From assembly GCA_030141605.1 (NCBI GenBank), contig JAQGDQ010000328.1, forward strand, positions 143,908-198,842: DNA of 54,935 nt, written 5' to 3'. The notes beneath the pieces were generated by a model. The model was not told the origin of the DNA. It did no database searches and saw nothing but the letters and a program-made list of their open reading frames with translations. The stretch comes from Tubiluchus corallicola (taxonomy: Eukaryota; Priapulida; Priapulimorpha; Priapulimorphida; Tubiluchidae). Positions 1 through 11,525 of the stretch are shown one piece after another (position 1 is the stretch's first letter; every line of letters begins with the position of its first letter). Made by a program: the position numbers and the translations under genes.

Positions 1-293
1 TTCAAACCGCTAAAATTTAGTATGTAGTCAGTCGGGAAGCAAAAGCAATATAATAATTGCACTGTTTAGGTTACTCATGCGTTTTCAGAACAAAATTCTG
101 CTTTGTACCACTTTAGTACTTCAAATTACTTAAAAAAAGATCTTCATAAAATGAAAATTGATTTTGTGCAAAGCAAAAAAATCGTTGTTAAAATGAAACA
201 TGCATCGTTAAGTGAGAAAAAGGTGACAAATGTTCAGCGTTGTTAAAACGAAACGTCATTGAAAGGGGAGTCGTTAAGCGAGGGTTTACCGTA
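1..293 (+). mobile_element. Truncated pogo/Tigger-like MITE (right half)
   Basis: This stretch matches 2836-3103 closely and in the same orientation. Shared parts include the block beginning AGTCAGTCGGGAAGCAAAAG and the terminal GTTAAGCGAGGGTTTACCGTA, which resembles the right end of the element at 1949-3103. The left part is missing or lies outside the window. The assignment to a pogo/Tigger-like group rests on the CAGTAAGTCC-type end and TA flank seen in the fuller copy. No transposase sequence is visible. Confidence 0.6.
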
Positions 294-494
294 AAAACAT
301 CTCACTGAACCGACAATCAGCTGTTATCAGTTCAAGAAGAATATCTGCAGAAACTGAAGGCCAAAGAAACCTATTCAAAAGTATCATCAAAAATGACGAT
401 GATGCGAAATAATAACTTGAAGAGTCACAACCTGCACTAGACGAAGTAACAAGTGAAAAGCTAAATAAGCACGAAGGACTAAACAAATCCAGGT

Positions 495-660
495 TGAGTC
501 ACAGGTAAAACATCACACCTAAAAAGCCACAGAAAAAAATCACAGGAAAAAATAACCGTAACCCCAATCCTAACTATAACCCTAACCTTAGCCAAAATTA
601 ACTGTGACTTTTCACCTGACCAAAATTATAACTTTTCTCCACGACTTTATTACCAGTCAC
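495..660. repeat. Dispersed AT-rich repeat with GTCAC ends
   Basis: A stretch of repeated CACAGGAAAAAA-type motifs is followed by CCCCAATCCTAACTATAACC and by ACTTTATTACCAGTCAC. The same order of motifs recurs at 17930-18037 and 18637-18760, where another transposon has split it. The ends read as inverted GTCAC/GTGAC motifs, which suggests a small non-autonomous DNA element. The class is not determined. Confidence 0.4.
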
Positions 661-1614
661 CGACTAAACACCACTGGACTTTAACTACGCAGTAAACACT
701 CATGTGGTAATAAACATGTCTGTTGTACATGGTTACTGATCCTCTCAAAATGAGAGTACGCAGGCAGTAACACAGCCTGGCTGTTTTCTCGGGGAAAAAA
801 CACACAGGAAACCATGCAAGGCACAGTAAACACAACACAAGAATGCACGTATAAACAATACTGGTGGTCAGTGACTGACGGGCACCAAGGACCCTAATGA
901 GTCCTACATTCATTGAATCTTCATCAACCTGAGGTCCTGGTCCAGATATATATACCAGCGTAACCAGGACGGATCAGGCATTTGGTTATAGCACATTATA
1001 TTCATTATAGTCATTATATTCAAAATCAGTTGTTGCGAGATCTACTGTTGTTATAGGGTCACTGATTTCTCTGTTTTTTTCTGAAATATTTCCTGCTTCC
1101 TATTTTGTACAAACTATCACCACTAGGATACTAGGGTACCTCATGAATGTCACCTAGTTAAAAAAGCTTCATGATTCAGTGAAGCGCTTTTGCTGTTAAA
1201 AAAGGTAAAGAAATGCTGACACAAAAAGCAGTAAGCTTCAGGAAGTCACTCTGTAAACACTCTGTCTTTCATGCACTCTGTTTCTGGTGAAGCAGACTTT
1301 AAACTGCTTCAAAGTTTAGCTAACTGGAAATAGTTATCTCTTATGGTTTATATCTCTTATCAAAGTGTTATGGTTGGAACAGTGAAAACAGAAAAGCGAT
1401 CTATCTTAAAATAAACAGACTTGAGCTCTAAACCAGCAGTTCAATGCATCTCTACCAACGCAATGCACTACAAAACGATCATGGAAGAGAACCGTTACAA
1501 AAGACTACAATAACACTGTAATGCGTATCGGAAAGAAGGAGAGCCAATAAAAGCTACTCAACTTATTTTAAGGAATTTGCAAAAGTAAAAGAAATATTCG
1601 GTAAGCATGCTCAC
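661..1614. other. No gene recognised
   Basis: I found no splice-bounded exon or recognisable protein here on either strand. If the left WSC gene continues, this is the start of its third intron. The open frames present have no domain character. Confidence 0.4.
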
Positions 1615-1908
1615 CCGACTCATACACAGCTATACTATCTGCATCCTCCCCGCCGCAGTAATCACCGCTGTTATCACCGCAAAGTAGATTACACGGTCCT
1701 GCTGCAGCCTCATCCTTGCCGAACTTGTCACGGCAACCGCACTTGACACCGTTCTCGGCTCTCCAAAGAAAAGCGAAAGCAGACTGAACACTGTTTAGAC
1801 CCCGACACAGGTTAGAACATGTCTGTACCGTAGGACTGGCGATGTTTTGCTCGTCAACAGATATGTCTTGCCAGCATCCTCGGAACTCGGCTCTCGCCCC
1901 GTCAAACA
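1615..1908 (-). CDS. Gene B exon 3: WSC domain
   Basis: This 294-nt phase 1-1 exon follows acceptor TTACCTTGCAG and ends at donor GTGAGC. It encodes one WSC module: EFRGCWQDI at the start, C-x3-C as CSNLC, CxC as CGC, C-x3-C as CNLLC, then DYCGG and SIAVYES at the end. Eight cysteines are present in the usual WSC order, and the CGG...VY ending is canonical. The open frame runs about 50 nt beyond the donor, but that part has no domain character and is taken as intron. The next exon lies left of the window. Confidence 0.85.
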
Positions 1909-4900
1909 CTGCAAGGTAAAATGGTTTAATAAGGTAATTTGTTCAGTGCAGTAAGTCCTCACTTAATGATGTCAATGCGATCCAGCAAAATGCAACGTTA
2001 AGTGAAATGTCGTTAAACGAAGCTTAAACTTCCATTGAAAGTAATGTAAAAGAATTGAGATACGTTCCAGAGACAAAAATCAATACCAGGGGTGTGCAAA
2101 TTATCTGACTAGCTGGGCCACATTAAACTTTCCCGCAATTCCTGCGGGCCACAGGCAGTTTAATGAAGGAGCCAAGTACAGAAAGGTCTAATAACGATTT
2201 TTTTTCATCCGACCTGCGCACATCATTACTACTACACTCAAGAAACTATATTAGAAGTTATTAAAATTTATATTACAAAACATATATTTCTACTTTCAGG
2301 ACAAATAGTGGTAATTTCATTACAATGCATATTAGTAATGTGTATCACACAGTCTGTGTAATACAGTGACATTAAGCTACAACCGTCTTGTAAGGGTTAA
2401 TGGCATCCGATCTAGTAGAAAAAACTACCCGCACTATCTTTGGGATTGTGGCACGGACTTCAGCTGGATACACTCAATTAATCGCCCGGGTCGCACTTTC
2501 ATTAGGTTGACAAATCTCTTAGCGGGCTGCACAAATTCTCTCGGCGGGCCGCAAGTTGCACACCCCTGATCAATACTGCTATAAGTTAAACATTCTATGA
2601 GTCTTATTCATATTTCTATTGATTGATGTCTTCTTGTTTGCCTGAAACCACCTATATACTTTACTTACCAATATCTAGTTATAGCGGTTTCTCTTTCGTT
2701 AATGATAGGCAAGTCAGCGCTTGAACAATAAGCACTGCAGAGTCAAGCCGTGGGGTGACCTTGGGAATGTTACCTACATACTTAGGTTAAAGGCAAAATT
2801 GCTCGCTGCACACAAACTGCTAGTAATACAGTGGTAGCGTCAGTAGTCAGCCGGAAAGCAAAAACGTATCATAATTACACTGTTTACATTACTAATGAAT
2901 TTTCAGAACAGAATAATGCAATACGTGCTGTTTTTATGCATCAAATTAGGTACAAATTTTCCTAACCAAATAAAAATTTGCCGAAGTAAAAAAATTGTTG
3001 TTAACGCAAAATGTGCGTTGTTAAGTGAAAAAAGGTGTCAAATGATCGGCGTCGTTAAAACGAAACGTCACTAAATGGGGAGTTGTTAAGCAAGGACTTA
3101 CTGTATACAAATATCTCACATATAACAGGCGTATAAAAATTCTAGAAGTTTCTACTACCTCACAGAATTTGATCTAAGCAATTATCAACTTTGATTTGCT
3201 ACTCATTTAGTACTGAGCATACAAACTAAATGCAAGACGGTGTGTCTTCAATCCAAACACAGTAATACTAGAATAGCTATATGGCACTAGTCTATTAATT
3301 AATATAGAAAGTGCCAGAAAAAGTCATCACATAGTATACAAGCATAATATGTCTTGCTTAAGAAAAATGCTTATTTAAATCATTTGTATCTCCCGCAAAA
3401 AATGCAAACTTGCTGCAAGTTGATTTCCTGTCTACCGTGAACGCCTCGGCAAATTACTCTAGACACATCACGGAATGAATAGAAAAGAGAGTGATAGCTT
3501 GAACTTACTGTCTGAGAGTAACTCGCAGCAGATTTTGCTCTCTAGTCTGAAAATGCTATTAGTCTAGTACACGATGAAAATTAACGTTATTACATTATTA
3601 CTTCACAAAATTAATTACATTTAATCAAAACTGACAACCTTGCACTTACTGTCTGAGAGTAACTCACGGCAAGTTTTGCTTTCTAGTCTGAAAGTGCCAT
3701 TAGTCTAGTACACGATGAAAATTAACGTTATTACATTATTACGTCACAAAATTAATTATATTTAAACAAAACTGACAACCTTGCACTTACTGTCTGAGAG
3801 TAACTCACGGCAAGTTTTGCTTTCTAGTCTGAAAGTGCCATTAGTCTAGTACATGATGAAAATTAACGTCATTGCATTATTACGTCACAAAATTAATTAA
3901 AACTGACACTGCCATTAACATAATGCACAAGTGAAATGACAATCGCATATTAAACGAAAAGTTACTACACTAAAGCAAAGGTTCCAGCAATCTCACAGAG
4001 ACCTTCCCAACTCCAAAGCTATTAAAGCTGGTGTCATACCTCCAGTGTTATAAATAGCATACGAAGCAGCATTCAACCCGCAGAAGAACTCAACATGCGG
4101 ATCAACGCACGTGCCGCACTCCAGATCTGTGCGACTGCGTCCGTACGAGTTACCGCAGTAACATTGGAACTCCTCCGCCGAGTAGACACTTCCCGACACC
4201 GCCGCTAGAGGATATCCTCTAGATGCACAAGAATCGGTGCAGTCTGGTGGATTCGTGGAGTTATCACTGGCTGACAAGATTGTGCTTTCCGTTGGTGCAT
4301 AGCAACCAATGTACGTATATTCCTGACCAAGCACTACAGCTTCTGAAATGAAATAAAAAATCTCTTTAAGCTAAAGAGCCCTTGGTAGAGTGGAAAGGTT
4401 ACCCTAATGAGATGACATATTTCCGATCATATTGTACTCAGTTCTACTGCACTAGTCTATGGGTGAAATTTATTTTGTACAATGTTCGTAAACTCAGACA
4501 TGCGTATAAAACTACTATTAGAATTTTTAATTAGGAATATAGTACTAGAGCTTTGTATATGTGTGCAGTGAACCGTATTCCATATTTCCCTGTAATAACA
4601 AGAAACGCTGCTTATAGTATCTGGTCAAGAATCAGCGAAAAAAGTGATAATTTCATTATTAGTGGTTTTATTAATGCGTCTGACATACGATAAGTCTAAC
4701 TTTGTATTGCAATGGTCGCAGGTACCTTCATCAGGTTCAATTATAAATCTGATAGTCTCCCGCAGCCTCTTATCTGCGGTGAGAGTTGGTAAAGTTGAGT
4801 CCCTCTTAATAACAATCCTTCATAATAATAATAATACTAATAGTTCAGAAACAACATTGGACTTCTTACAAACTCAAATTCAATCATTACGATTTAAAAT

Positions 4901-6182
4901 GTTATGTAATAAATTTATTCACGCCTACACCTGGCTTTGTGGGCTTCTAATTATTATAATTCAGGGGGTTTAAATTAATTTAAATTAGTTAAGTTAACTT
5001 ACTACTTCCAAACTTTCAAAACTAAGGATAACAAATAGCTGGAAACCTATGTAAAGAACTATGTCCTTCGTGCTTAAAATCTGAACAGTTTATAGACATC
5101 AAAATAGAAAACCTCCATAAAATTGGAGAAAGCCAGCAGACATTACTGGCTACGGCTACCTTAAAGGAAAACTGGGTCCAATGTTAAATCACAGATCAAA
5201 ACAATCTACTATTTAAAATATTTACAGGGAACATATTGTTTTTTTTCAAGAATGACTTACGTGAAAGAATTATTACCACACAAATGCATATTCGCATTTG
5301 CGCCACTAGTTCTTCACTGTTAAAATGAATTTTGCCATTCGCTAGTTATACAGGCACTAGCGCCTGCATTTCAGAAATGCATTGCACAAGAAACAGGTGT
5401 TCTACTTCTCCGTTCAGATGTGTTAGTTTGTGACATACTACACACGTTCGACAGCTCATGCGTGAGCACAGTGGTAAATTTGAAATTTGTATTTTTATCT
5501 TAAGACTAGCCTAGTTTTAGTACAACACACTGAATATCATACAGTAGCACTGTACTTCAATTTTTGCCTGAAGAATGTTTGAACTTTTGAAAATTCTGTT
5601 CATTTGTGATGTCATCAATAGTTGGGCTCGTCTACCATTGATTAGATTTTAATCTATTATTTAATTATCAGAAACGGTTTTGCAGTATTAATTGTGTTAA
5701 AATGTATACTTTTTACCATTCTTGAAAATGGGGTATGATATGAAAAATCATAATGTCTTCCTTTAAGTAGAAGTTGCTAAAAACTTGCAAAAATGTCAAA
5801 ACTTATCAGTTATAGAATCAAGCCTATATGAAGCATGTAAAACGTGGCTTGAACTTGAATGCAAGTCGTTTCTCCTACATTTAAACCCAAAATAAAACAA
5901 ATTAATTCTTACTAACAAGAACAGTGACAATGAATAGACAATGTACTAACAACAACAGTGACAATGAATAGACAAATGTACTAACAAGAACAGTGACAAT
6001 GAATAGACAATGTACTAACAACAACAGTGACAATGAATAGACAAATGTACTAACAAGAACAGTGACAATGAATAGAAAAAACACATTTTTTTCCCTCATC
6101 AAACACATAATAATCAAAATAGCAATTGCAAAAACTTACCAGAAAAGAAAAGTAAAATTCCAATAGTAACTACCAATTTCAT
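1615..6182 (-). CDS. WSC-domain gene B, 5' part (3 exons visible)
   Basis: Three exons on the minus strand join in frame: 6182-6140 (signal peptide), 4342-4040 (WSC) and 1908-1615 (WSC). They give 213 residues plus one base. All introns are phase 1 with GT-AG ends. The layout copies the start of the larger WSC gene at 13270-42213, including a first exon of exactly 43 nt, so this is read as its tandem paralogue. The product enters the secretory pathway. Whether it also has FN3, Ig and transmembrane parts cannot be seen because the gene leaves the window on the left. Gene name and ligand are unknown. Confidence 0.82.
1949..3103 (+). mobile_element. pogo/Tigger-like MITE with nested hAT MITE
   Basis: Terminal inverted repeats are visible: the left end reads CAGTAAGTCCTCACTTAA and the right end is the reverse complement of CAGTAAGTCCTTGCTTAAC. 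The right flank is TA and the left flank is TG, which fits a TA target site with one change. Tigger/pogo elements have CAGT-starting ends of this kind, so the class is inferred from the ends alone. The hAT-type element at 2087-2568 sits inside, so the element without it is about 0.67 kb. The element lies in gene B's second intron. Confidence 0.6.
2087..2568. mobile_element. hAT-type MITE with 8-bp target duplication
   Basis: The element begins CAGGGGTGTGCAAATT and ends with the reverse complement of CAGGGGTGTGCAACTT. It is flanked on both sides by the identical 8-mer ATCAATAC (2079-2086 and 2569-2576). An 8-bp duplication with CAGGGGTG-type ends is typical of hAT elements. The inner part carries the GCGGGCC-rich subterminal block common in such MITEs. 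There is no transposase. A second copy, inverted and truncated, is at 43247-43620. Confidence 0.85.
3500..3900 (+). repeat. Tandem repeat, about 135 bp x 3
   Basis: The block starting CTTACTGTCTGAGAGTAACT occurs at about 3503, 3645 and 3785. Each copy runs through TTTCTAGTCTGAAAGTGCC to GATGAAAATTAACGT and an AATTAATT-rich spacer. The second and third copies are nearly identical and the first differs more. The array lies in gene B's second intron, just downstream (gene sense) of the WSC exon at 4040-4342. No coding or transposon sequence is seen. Confidence 0.8.
4040..4342 (-). CDS. Gene B exon 2: WSC domain
   Basis: This 303-nt phase 1-1 exon follows acceptor TTTCATTTCAG and ends at donor GTATGA. 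It encodes EYTYIGCYAP, then CTDSC (C-x3-C), RGYPLAAVSG, QCYCGNSYG (CxC), CGTC (C-x2-C), FFCG and SYAIYNTG. The eight WSC cysteines are all present. C-x2-C instead of the more usual C-x3-C in the third pair matches WSC1-WSC3 of the larger gene. It joins the signal-peptide exon in frame, giving a mature protein that starts near EAVVLG. Confidence 0.87.
4400..5160. other. Gene B intron 1, left part: nothing recognised
   Basis: This is AT-rich intronic sequence. The open frame at 4644-4973 on the plus strand has no recognisable domain and is probably chance. The sequence runs straight into the TTAA-flanked MITE at 5161. Confidence 0.4.
5161..5766 (+). mobile_element. TTAA-flanked MITE, family C (complete copy)
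   Basis: The element starts TTAAAGGAAAACTGGG and ends in GTCTTCCTTTAA, so the ends are inverted repeats that include TTAA. TTAA duplication is the mark of piggyBac-type elements, and the class is inferred from that. Related copies are at 25489-25990 (right end missing) and 45360-46373 (left end unclear, interrupted). Shared inner blocks include CAACACACTGAATATC and AATGTCATCAATAGTTGGGC. There is no transposase. It lies in gene B's first intron. Confidence 0.65.
5925..6085. repeat. Minisatellite, about 35 bp x 4-5
   Basis: The unit is close to TGTACTAACAACAACAGTGA followed by CAATGAATAGACAA, repeated four to five times. It lies about 55 nt inside gene B's first intron, directly after the signal-peptide exon in gene sense. 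It keeps a frame open on the minus strand through low-complexity residues, but that frame is not taken as coding. Confidence 0.8.
6140..6182 (-). CDS. Gene B exon 1: signal peptide
   Basis: The start ATG is at 6182 on the minus strand. The 43-nt coding part gives MKLVVTIGILLFFS plus one base, then donor GTAAGTTTTT. This is a short basic N-terminus followed by a hydrophobic core, as expected for a cleaved signal peptide. The coding length and phase equal those of the first exon of the larger WSC gene (42171-42213), which supports the call despite its shortness. No ORF list would show it. Confidence 0.75.
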
Positions 6183-7175
6183 TATGAATTTTACACGAAA
6201 AACATGGCAAACCTAATTTGAGAATAAATACCACTCAAGGCAATTAACTATAATGTCTGATTAGCACTCCTCAATGGAATCAAACCATCAACCAGTCAAA
6301 GTTGCTTCCTGAGTATTTAAGTAAGCTATCTCCCCAAACACGATGCCCTGTCATATGTTTAACAAAGGTGGACAAATGTTTTCCTAACGATTAATTATCT
6401 CACCACTGACCTCTGAACAGAAGCTCAAGCCAGGGGCAGCTCCAAGTCCTCCGACAAAATCATGAAATACGATCCTACAAAAAACCATGAATACTTTCAG
6501 CCATTACTAAGCCACCACCGGATCTGGGTGCAGCTATACATGGTTTACAATGGACAGCAATACAAGAAACTATGCATTAACACTCTACAGTTGATGAAGA
6601 AAATCTTGAATCATTTGCACCAATCTGCCCTAAATTGACAGACCATAAGTACTAAAAATCATAGTGCAAGATATTTGTTTGTGCTTAGCTGTTTGCTCTG
6701 GACATAATGCATAAATGCAGTATGGATTAAGGTACACTAGTTTAATGCAAGAGAATAAACCCTACCATAAAATTAATATGAGTAACTATAAACTTTTTTA
6801 TTATTCAACCGTCCGGGTTCATTTCAAAAGGGTAATTTTAAAGTTCAAAATAGTTACAATTGCTTCTAGTCAATTTAACTTTGTTTTATTTAATTAGTAT
6901 TTTGTTTTAATTAATAAGAATGCACGTTAGACACGAAATTATTATTATCAATATTTATTTCGAAATTGTAGTACAATTTGTTAGTAGCATAGAGTAATAA
7001 GAATATTAACACTATATAAAAATTTACACATAAAGCGACAATAAACAATATAGTACTTAGTCAAGGGTGGTAAAACAAAAAATAATACAATTAAGTATAG
7101 CCTAGAGGTTGTGCGAAAGTAAAGACCACCTTTTACAGTTCAATTGAAAACTAGTTGAGAAACATCACCACTCAC

Positions 7176-7313
7176 TATGTTGGCATCCTTGCTGTCAGCG
7201 GTTGCTCGGCAACGAAAAATGTGGCCCGCATCACTCATTTCTGTCTGTATAACATCTATTGCACTCTGTCTTGATTTGCTCCTTTGTATCTTTTCTGCAT
7301 TTTCTATGAAATC
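7176..7313 (-). CDS. Candidate exon: C-terminal half of an Ig-like fold
   Basis: Acceptor TTAACTTGTAG is followed by 46 codons and donor GTGAGT, phase 0-0. The peptide contains SAIDVIQTEMSDAGHIFRCR, which reads like Ig strands E and F (hydrophobic alternation, D-A-G-x-x-x-x-C). The two other reading frames hit stops. It lies 1 kb upstream of gene B's start codon on the same strand, with no clear partner exon of matching phase. It may belong to a separate small gene, to an alternative 5' end, or be a relic. The domain call rests on motif pattern only. Confidence 0.38.
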
Positions 7314-8127
7314 CTACAAGTTAAATCAGTTAAGTAACAATTATTAGTATTACAAACATTTTGTCAATTGTTTGAACTGAATAAAAAATCATCTAACATT
7401 AATAATTATAATATTATATCAAAATTAATATTATTATTATTATGATTATTGCTGTTAATATTATTATTTAGGAAGGTCAAATCCCACAATTAAATGAATT
7501 TTGAGGCCTCACTTTCAAAACAGGAAATGTAAAAAAAGTTTTAACACGGCCCAGATTTGAACCAAATGCCTTTCATATCGATTGATTGCCATTGAAATGG
7601 TTCAACATGTTCGTGAAATGACATGTAACAATTTTGCTACTGACGAACTGAAGAAACAAATGACCGCTGCCGTTTGTGGAACGACCACTACAAACATTTC
7701 GCTATTGGTGAACTGAACAAACAAAATTATCTAACACGTATATGAAATGACTACGCCAACATTAAACACTAGACTCGCCTTGGGCAAGCATTAGTCAAAC
7801 ACTGATAGAACAGACATTCAATGTCACTTTGTGACTTTACAGATTAATTTTTTACATCACAAGGGACGAGAAAATAAACAAATTAAATTTTTACATCACA
7901 AGAGACAAGAAAATAAACTAATTGAATTTCTTAAAAATAGTTATTTCTTCAGTTATACTAAACTCAAGTAAAAAGTGAGTTGAGCATTAATACGTTAAAA
8001 TGCACAATTTTTTATTAGAACAGAAGAAAGTCTAATGCCGAAAGAAAATATTAATTAAACAATTAACATAAGCTCGAACAGCTTTTTGTCGACTGTAAAT
8101 AGCAATTCTACGACTACATAAGAAAGA

Positions 8128-8282
8128 CTATTATTACTCCACTTATACCCTAAACAATAGGTGCTAGGCAGGGCAAACACAGGTACCATTTTCATGGCCT
8201 TTGGTATGACCCGGCTGAAGTATTGAACTTACGACCTCCCAGACGGAAAGTGGATGTGTTACCACTAGATTAAAGCAGAATC
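8128..8282 (-). mobile_element. tRNA-derived SINE
   Basis: Read on the minus strand, a tRNA-like head (TAATCTAGTGGTAACACATC, then GGGAGGTCGTAAGTTCAATA as a B-box-like segment) leads into AGCCGGGTCATACCAAAGGC and GCCTAGCACCTATTGTTTAG. Head, body and orientation fit a SINE transcribed by RNA polymerase III. The B box is degraded (GTTCAATAC), so this copy is old. The tail and target duplication are not clear. Confidence 0.6.
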
Positions 8283-9262
8283 AATACGTATTTTAATGTG
8301 AATTAACTAGCAAATTTCTGAGACGCAAAGTTCTCACCTTAGAGAGAAACTTCATAGCATTCACTAAGCTAGTATGTTAGACCCTTGTTAAACTTTCAAC
8401 ACCCACGAACGAAATGTAACTCCTTCAGGACCGCACCATACAAAATAGGTCTTATGAGACCTATGACTTTACTGAGCATACACATAACCAAGTGATTACA
8501 AATTGGGTACTGTTCTATTCAGGAGAATCTCGGCTAAATTTAAGTCTTACTTAGGTGCTCCAACTTAGCCTATCGAGTAGCTTACTCCGACACTTACTTG
8601 CGTGACTGAACACAATAATTTATAAATCGCCAGCTTACTACAGCCCAAGCCGTGCAGTGTCCTGCAGATATTCCAGGAAAAACCAACTGATAAGCCAGAG
8701 ACAAATTCAGGTTGTTTCATCTTTTAACAGGAATTTCTCCTTAAAATATAGTAGACTGAAAGCCAAAGTTTATCAGAGTGTTGCATCTGGCTAGTTGAAA
8801 TTTTCTGCATTAGCTGATTTCACTCTTTAGGTACTCAAGGCTTTTTTCCGTTTTTTGTCAAAAGCCGATTTTTACATTGTCTAAGGTACGCAAAAGCGTT
8901 CTCATTACATAATTTTCCATGAAAATCTATTATGTGAGAAGTAGAAACCTACAAAAATGATGAACTATAACGTAATCGCTGCCTAGTGAGAACAGTTTTT
9001 CATGAACCTGTGCAAAATGCAGCAAAAGTCAACAGTTCTGAAGAAGTTTAACTAATCCTAGTTGCTGAAATAAATTCTGCATCTACATGCACACAAGATT
9101 TTTAAAGACTCATGGTTTGTCGTTGAGCATTTTCAATCCATAGATCACTACAAAAAAGGTCTTTTGATCATATAACATGATCATTACTATCAAAAAATAA
9201 CTGAAAAATTATTTACAAATTCTCCCTACACACTTATTATCGCCTAACATGATCATTACTGT

Positions 9263-9510
9263 TCAAAAACAGCTAAAGTTATATACAAATTCACAATATG
9301 ACATTGGGTTTCCATTGAAAAATTTAAGCAGATCGTTGAAATTCAGTTCAGTGTTATCTTCACGAAGGTGATTAGTAAGTGGACAAAAACAGATAACATG
9401 CTCTTCTGTTTGAATGTTTAAGCCAGGACAGGAGCATAGCCTGTCTTCTCTTTTTATCCTTGCCCGTCTTCCAGTCTCAATAGCTAGGTTATGCTGGTCG
9501 TAGCTATACT
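9263..9510 (-). mobile_element. LINE-type C-terminal fragment with Cys/His motif
   Basis: An open frame of about 80 codons ends with TGA at 9265-9263. It contains HNLAIETGRRARIKREDRLC, then CSCPG, EEHVICFCPL and a hydrophobic end. The C-x-C...H-x4-C-x-C arrangement after an IETGR motif is like the C-terminal zinc-finger-like segment of non-LTR retrotransposon polyproteins. No upstream reverse-transcriptase core is found. A possible splice acceptor (TTTATTTTAG) immediately precedes the frame, so a captured or domesticated exon is an alternative. Confidence 0.5.
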
Positions 9511-11036
9511 AAAATAAAATAATCAACAAAGGATTAAAACATTTTGATAGATGACAATGAATGCACTAGCATGTACAGAGTGGAATGATGACAAGTTATG
9601 TTAAAGGTCACATTACGAGTTAGCAGACGATATAAAATTCTATCTGTAAGGAAACAACATTTTACTTCACTGATTTCTGATGTTTCACAGTTTACAATAC
9701 ATAATTATTAGCTGTGCACAGTTAAATGGGAAAAACAGATATATGTACTGTCCTACATCACAGCTGTGTTCCAGATTAAAGATTCCAAAAACATAGCTTA
9801 CATATACTAAATATGTAGTATAATACCCTCATACTAAATTATGTTGTTGTTATATGTCCCGTATTTAGTGTAAAAGGTACTAAATATTTAAAGGTACATG
9901 ACTATGAAAACTTACTTACTTACATATACTGATTGACTATAAAAACTGGTTATTCACATGGCTTTAATTATAGCTTAACATGTTTGCAATACTTTGTACA
10001 GTTAAATAATTACTTTTATCATAGCCTAACAATTTTACACTAGTTTGTACAGCAAAATGTTAAGTAATTACATTCATTCGGAAAGTTATTTCCGACAATA
10101 AGTCTCAATAATGCAAAAATGATGATTTATTGTTATATGCTACTGCCATCTTAGAGGAGTCACGTGTCATATCGAAATCTAGTCACGTCAGCCGACTCAG
10201 AAAATGGTAGTCTTGTATGATTTCTTTAAGTTTTCGTTTAAAACACAACATTGCCGTTGCCTTACTTGAAATTGTTGCAAAAAATTCAAATCATCAAATC
10301 ATAGAAGAATAAATTTGTACAGTCATGTCAATATATTACACAATACAATACACACACCACACAGTAAGTACATCTTAGTGCGCAGTCTACTAATTTCAGT
10401 AATGTTTACACAAGGCCAAGAACCGCAGATTTTACCAAGACGAATATTTCATCAACTTGTAGAATATTATACTTATACTTTAACTGCCTGTCATTTCAAA
10501 AATATTTAATTATTTGAAATGAGTTTTTTTAATTAAATACATGTTTATAGTGCTATCAAATGAGCACACTTGCAGCTATGGTGGCGCACTCTATAATTTT
10601 TGTTCAGCCACCCTACTTATATGAAGGAAATAAACATGTCAAAAATAGTAAGCCTACCAGAAAAAATTATTAATATTATTATTAATTATAAAATCGATGC
10701 CTAATCATAGATTCAATAACATTATGTGCTGATCAAAGATTTGGCTACTAAACAAGCTTACTGAGCCTTTTAAGGTCAAAGTTAGGAATTCAACTGCTGA
10801 ACTATGACAATAAGATAGTCACATGACAAAAGTGCCAAGCAACATACTACCAAATGTCTTCTTCACAGTATCCACGTGACGGACCACACTGCAAAACGAA
10901 TCTATTCCCAATGGGAAATCTTTAAAAGATGAGTGTCGTATGACTTACTTGCTGTTTTTTAGCGACCACACATTTTCAAAAAAAGCGCTTGCTGCATTCA
11001 AGTGCATTGATGTTTCGATGAATGTTTCAGCCTTAC

Positions 11037-11156
11037 CGTGACATGACATGTGCATGATATGAAGAATCATGTGGTACTGCTGATTTTCATACTGCAGGGT
11101 AGCCCACTTCCACAATATGGGTAAAGAGTTGATACACATACACAAATCCCGGAATC
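11037..11156 (-). CDS. Weak candidate exon, possibly Ig-like
   Basis: If the acceptor is the AG before GATTCCGGG, and the donor is GTAAGG at 11036, the segment is a 120-nt phase 1-1 exon. It contains DLCMCINSLPILWKWATLQY. The CxC...WKW layout recalls the Ig-like exon of the larger WSC gene (FCCHPTYDAIRWKW). The acceptor is poor and a better one 14 nt upstream leads to stops in this frame. It may be a decayed exon. Confidence 0.2.
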
Positions 11157-11439
11157 CTCACTAAAGCCTGTAAAGAAAGTCTTAGGAAAATAGTTTGTCC
11201 ATGGATATAGAATTAGCCACAGTACAGTGCATGTCACTCGTCCATGCATACATTGTTCTTAAAGTGTTTGCCATCTGTACATGTGTGTAACCTGTAAACC
11301 CCAACGGTCTTTCAATTTGTGTTTTTGATTTCATCTGCATACGCTTTGACACTGTGTTTATTATTAATTTTTGTGCACAGTGCAGTAAATATAATAATCA
11401 TACTGTTGGAATTGTGCTCTACCATTTTAATTTGTGGCG

Positions 11440-11525
11440 TTCAACGACCTTGTGGAGCATTCAGACGTAGACACTTTTCTCGCAGCTTGTTGCGTAACTC
11501 CTCCATGGGAGAAGTTGCCAAGCCC
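11440..11525 (+). mobile_element. Fragment of the tandem-repeat MITE at 49.3 kb
   Basis: The segment GCATTCAGACGTAGACACTT followed by TTCTCGCAGCTTGTTGCGTA and GAGAAGTTGCC matches the ends and inner repeat unit of the element at 49274-49975. Only about 85 bp remain and no second inverted repeat is visible nearby. Confidence 0.5.

Noticed and set aside
5902-6117. 71-codon minus-strand frame with repeated VTVLVSTFVYSLSLLL-type residues
   Set aside because: Shadow of the 35-bp minisatellite inside gene B's first intron.
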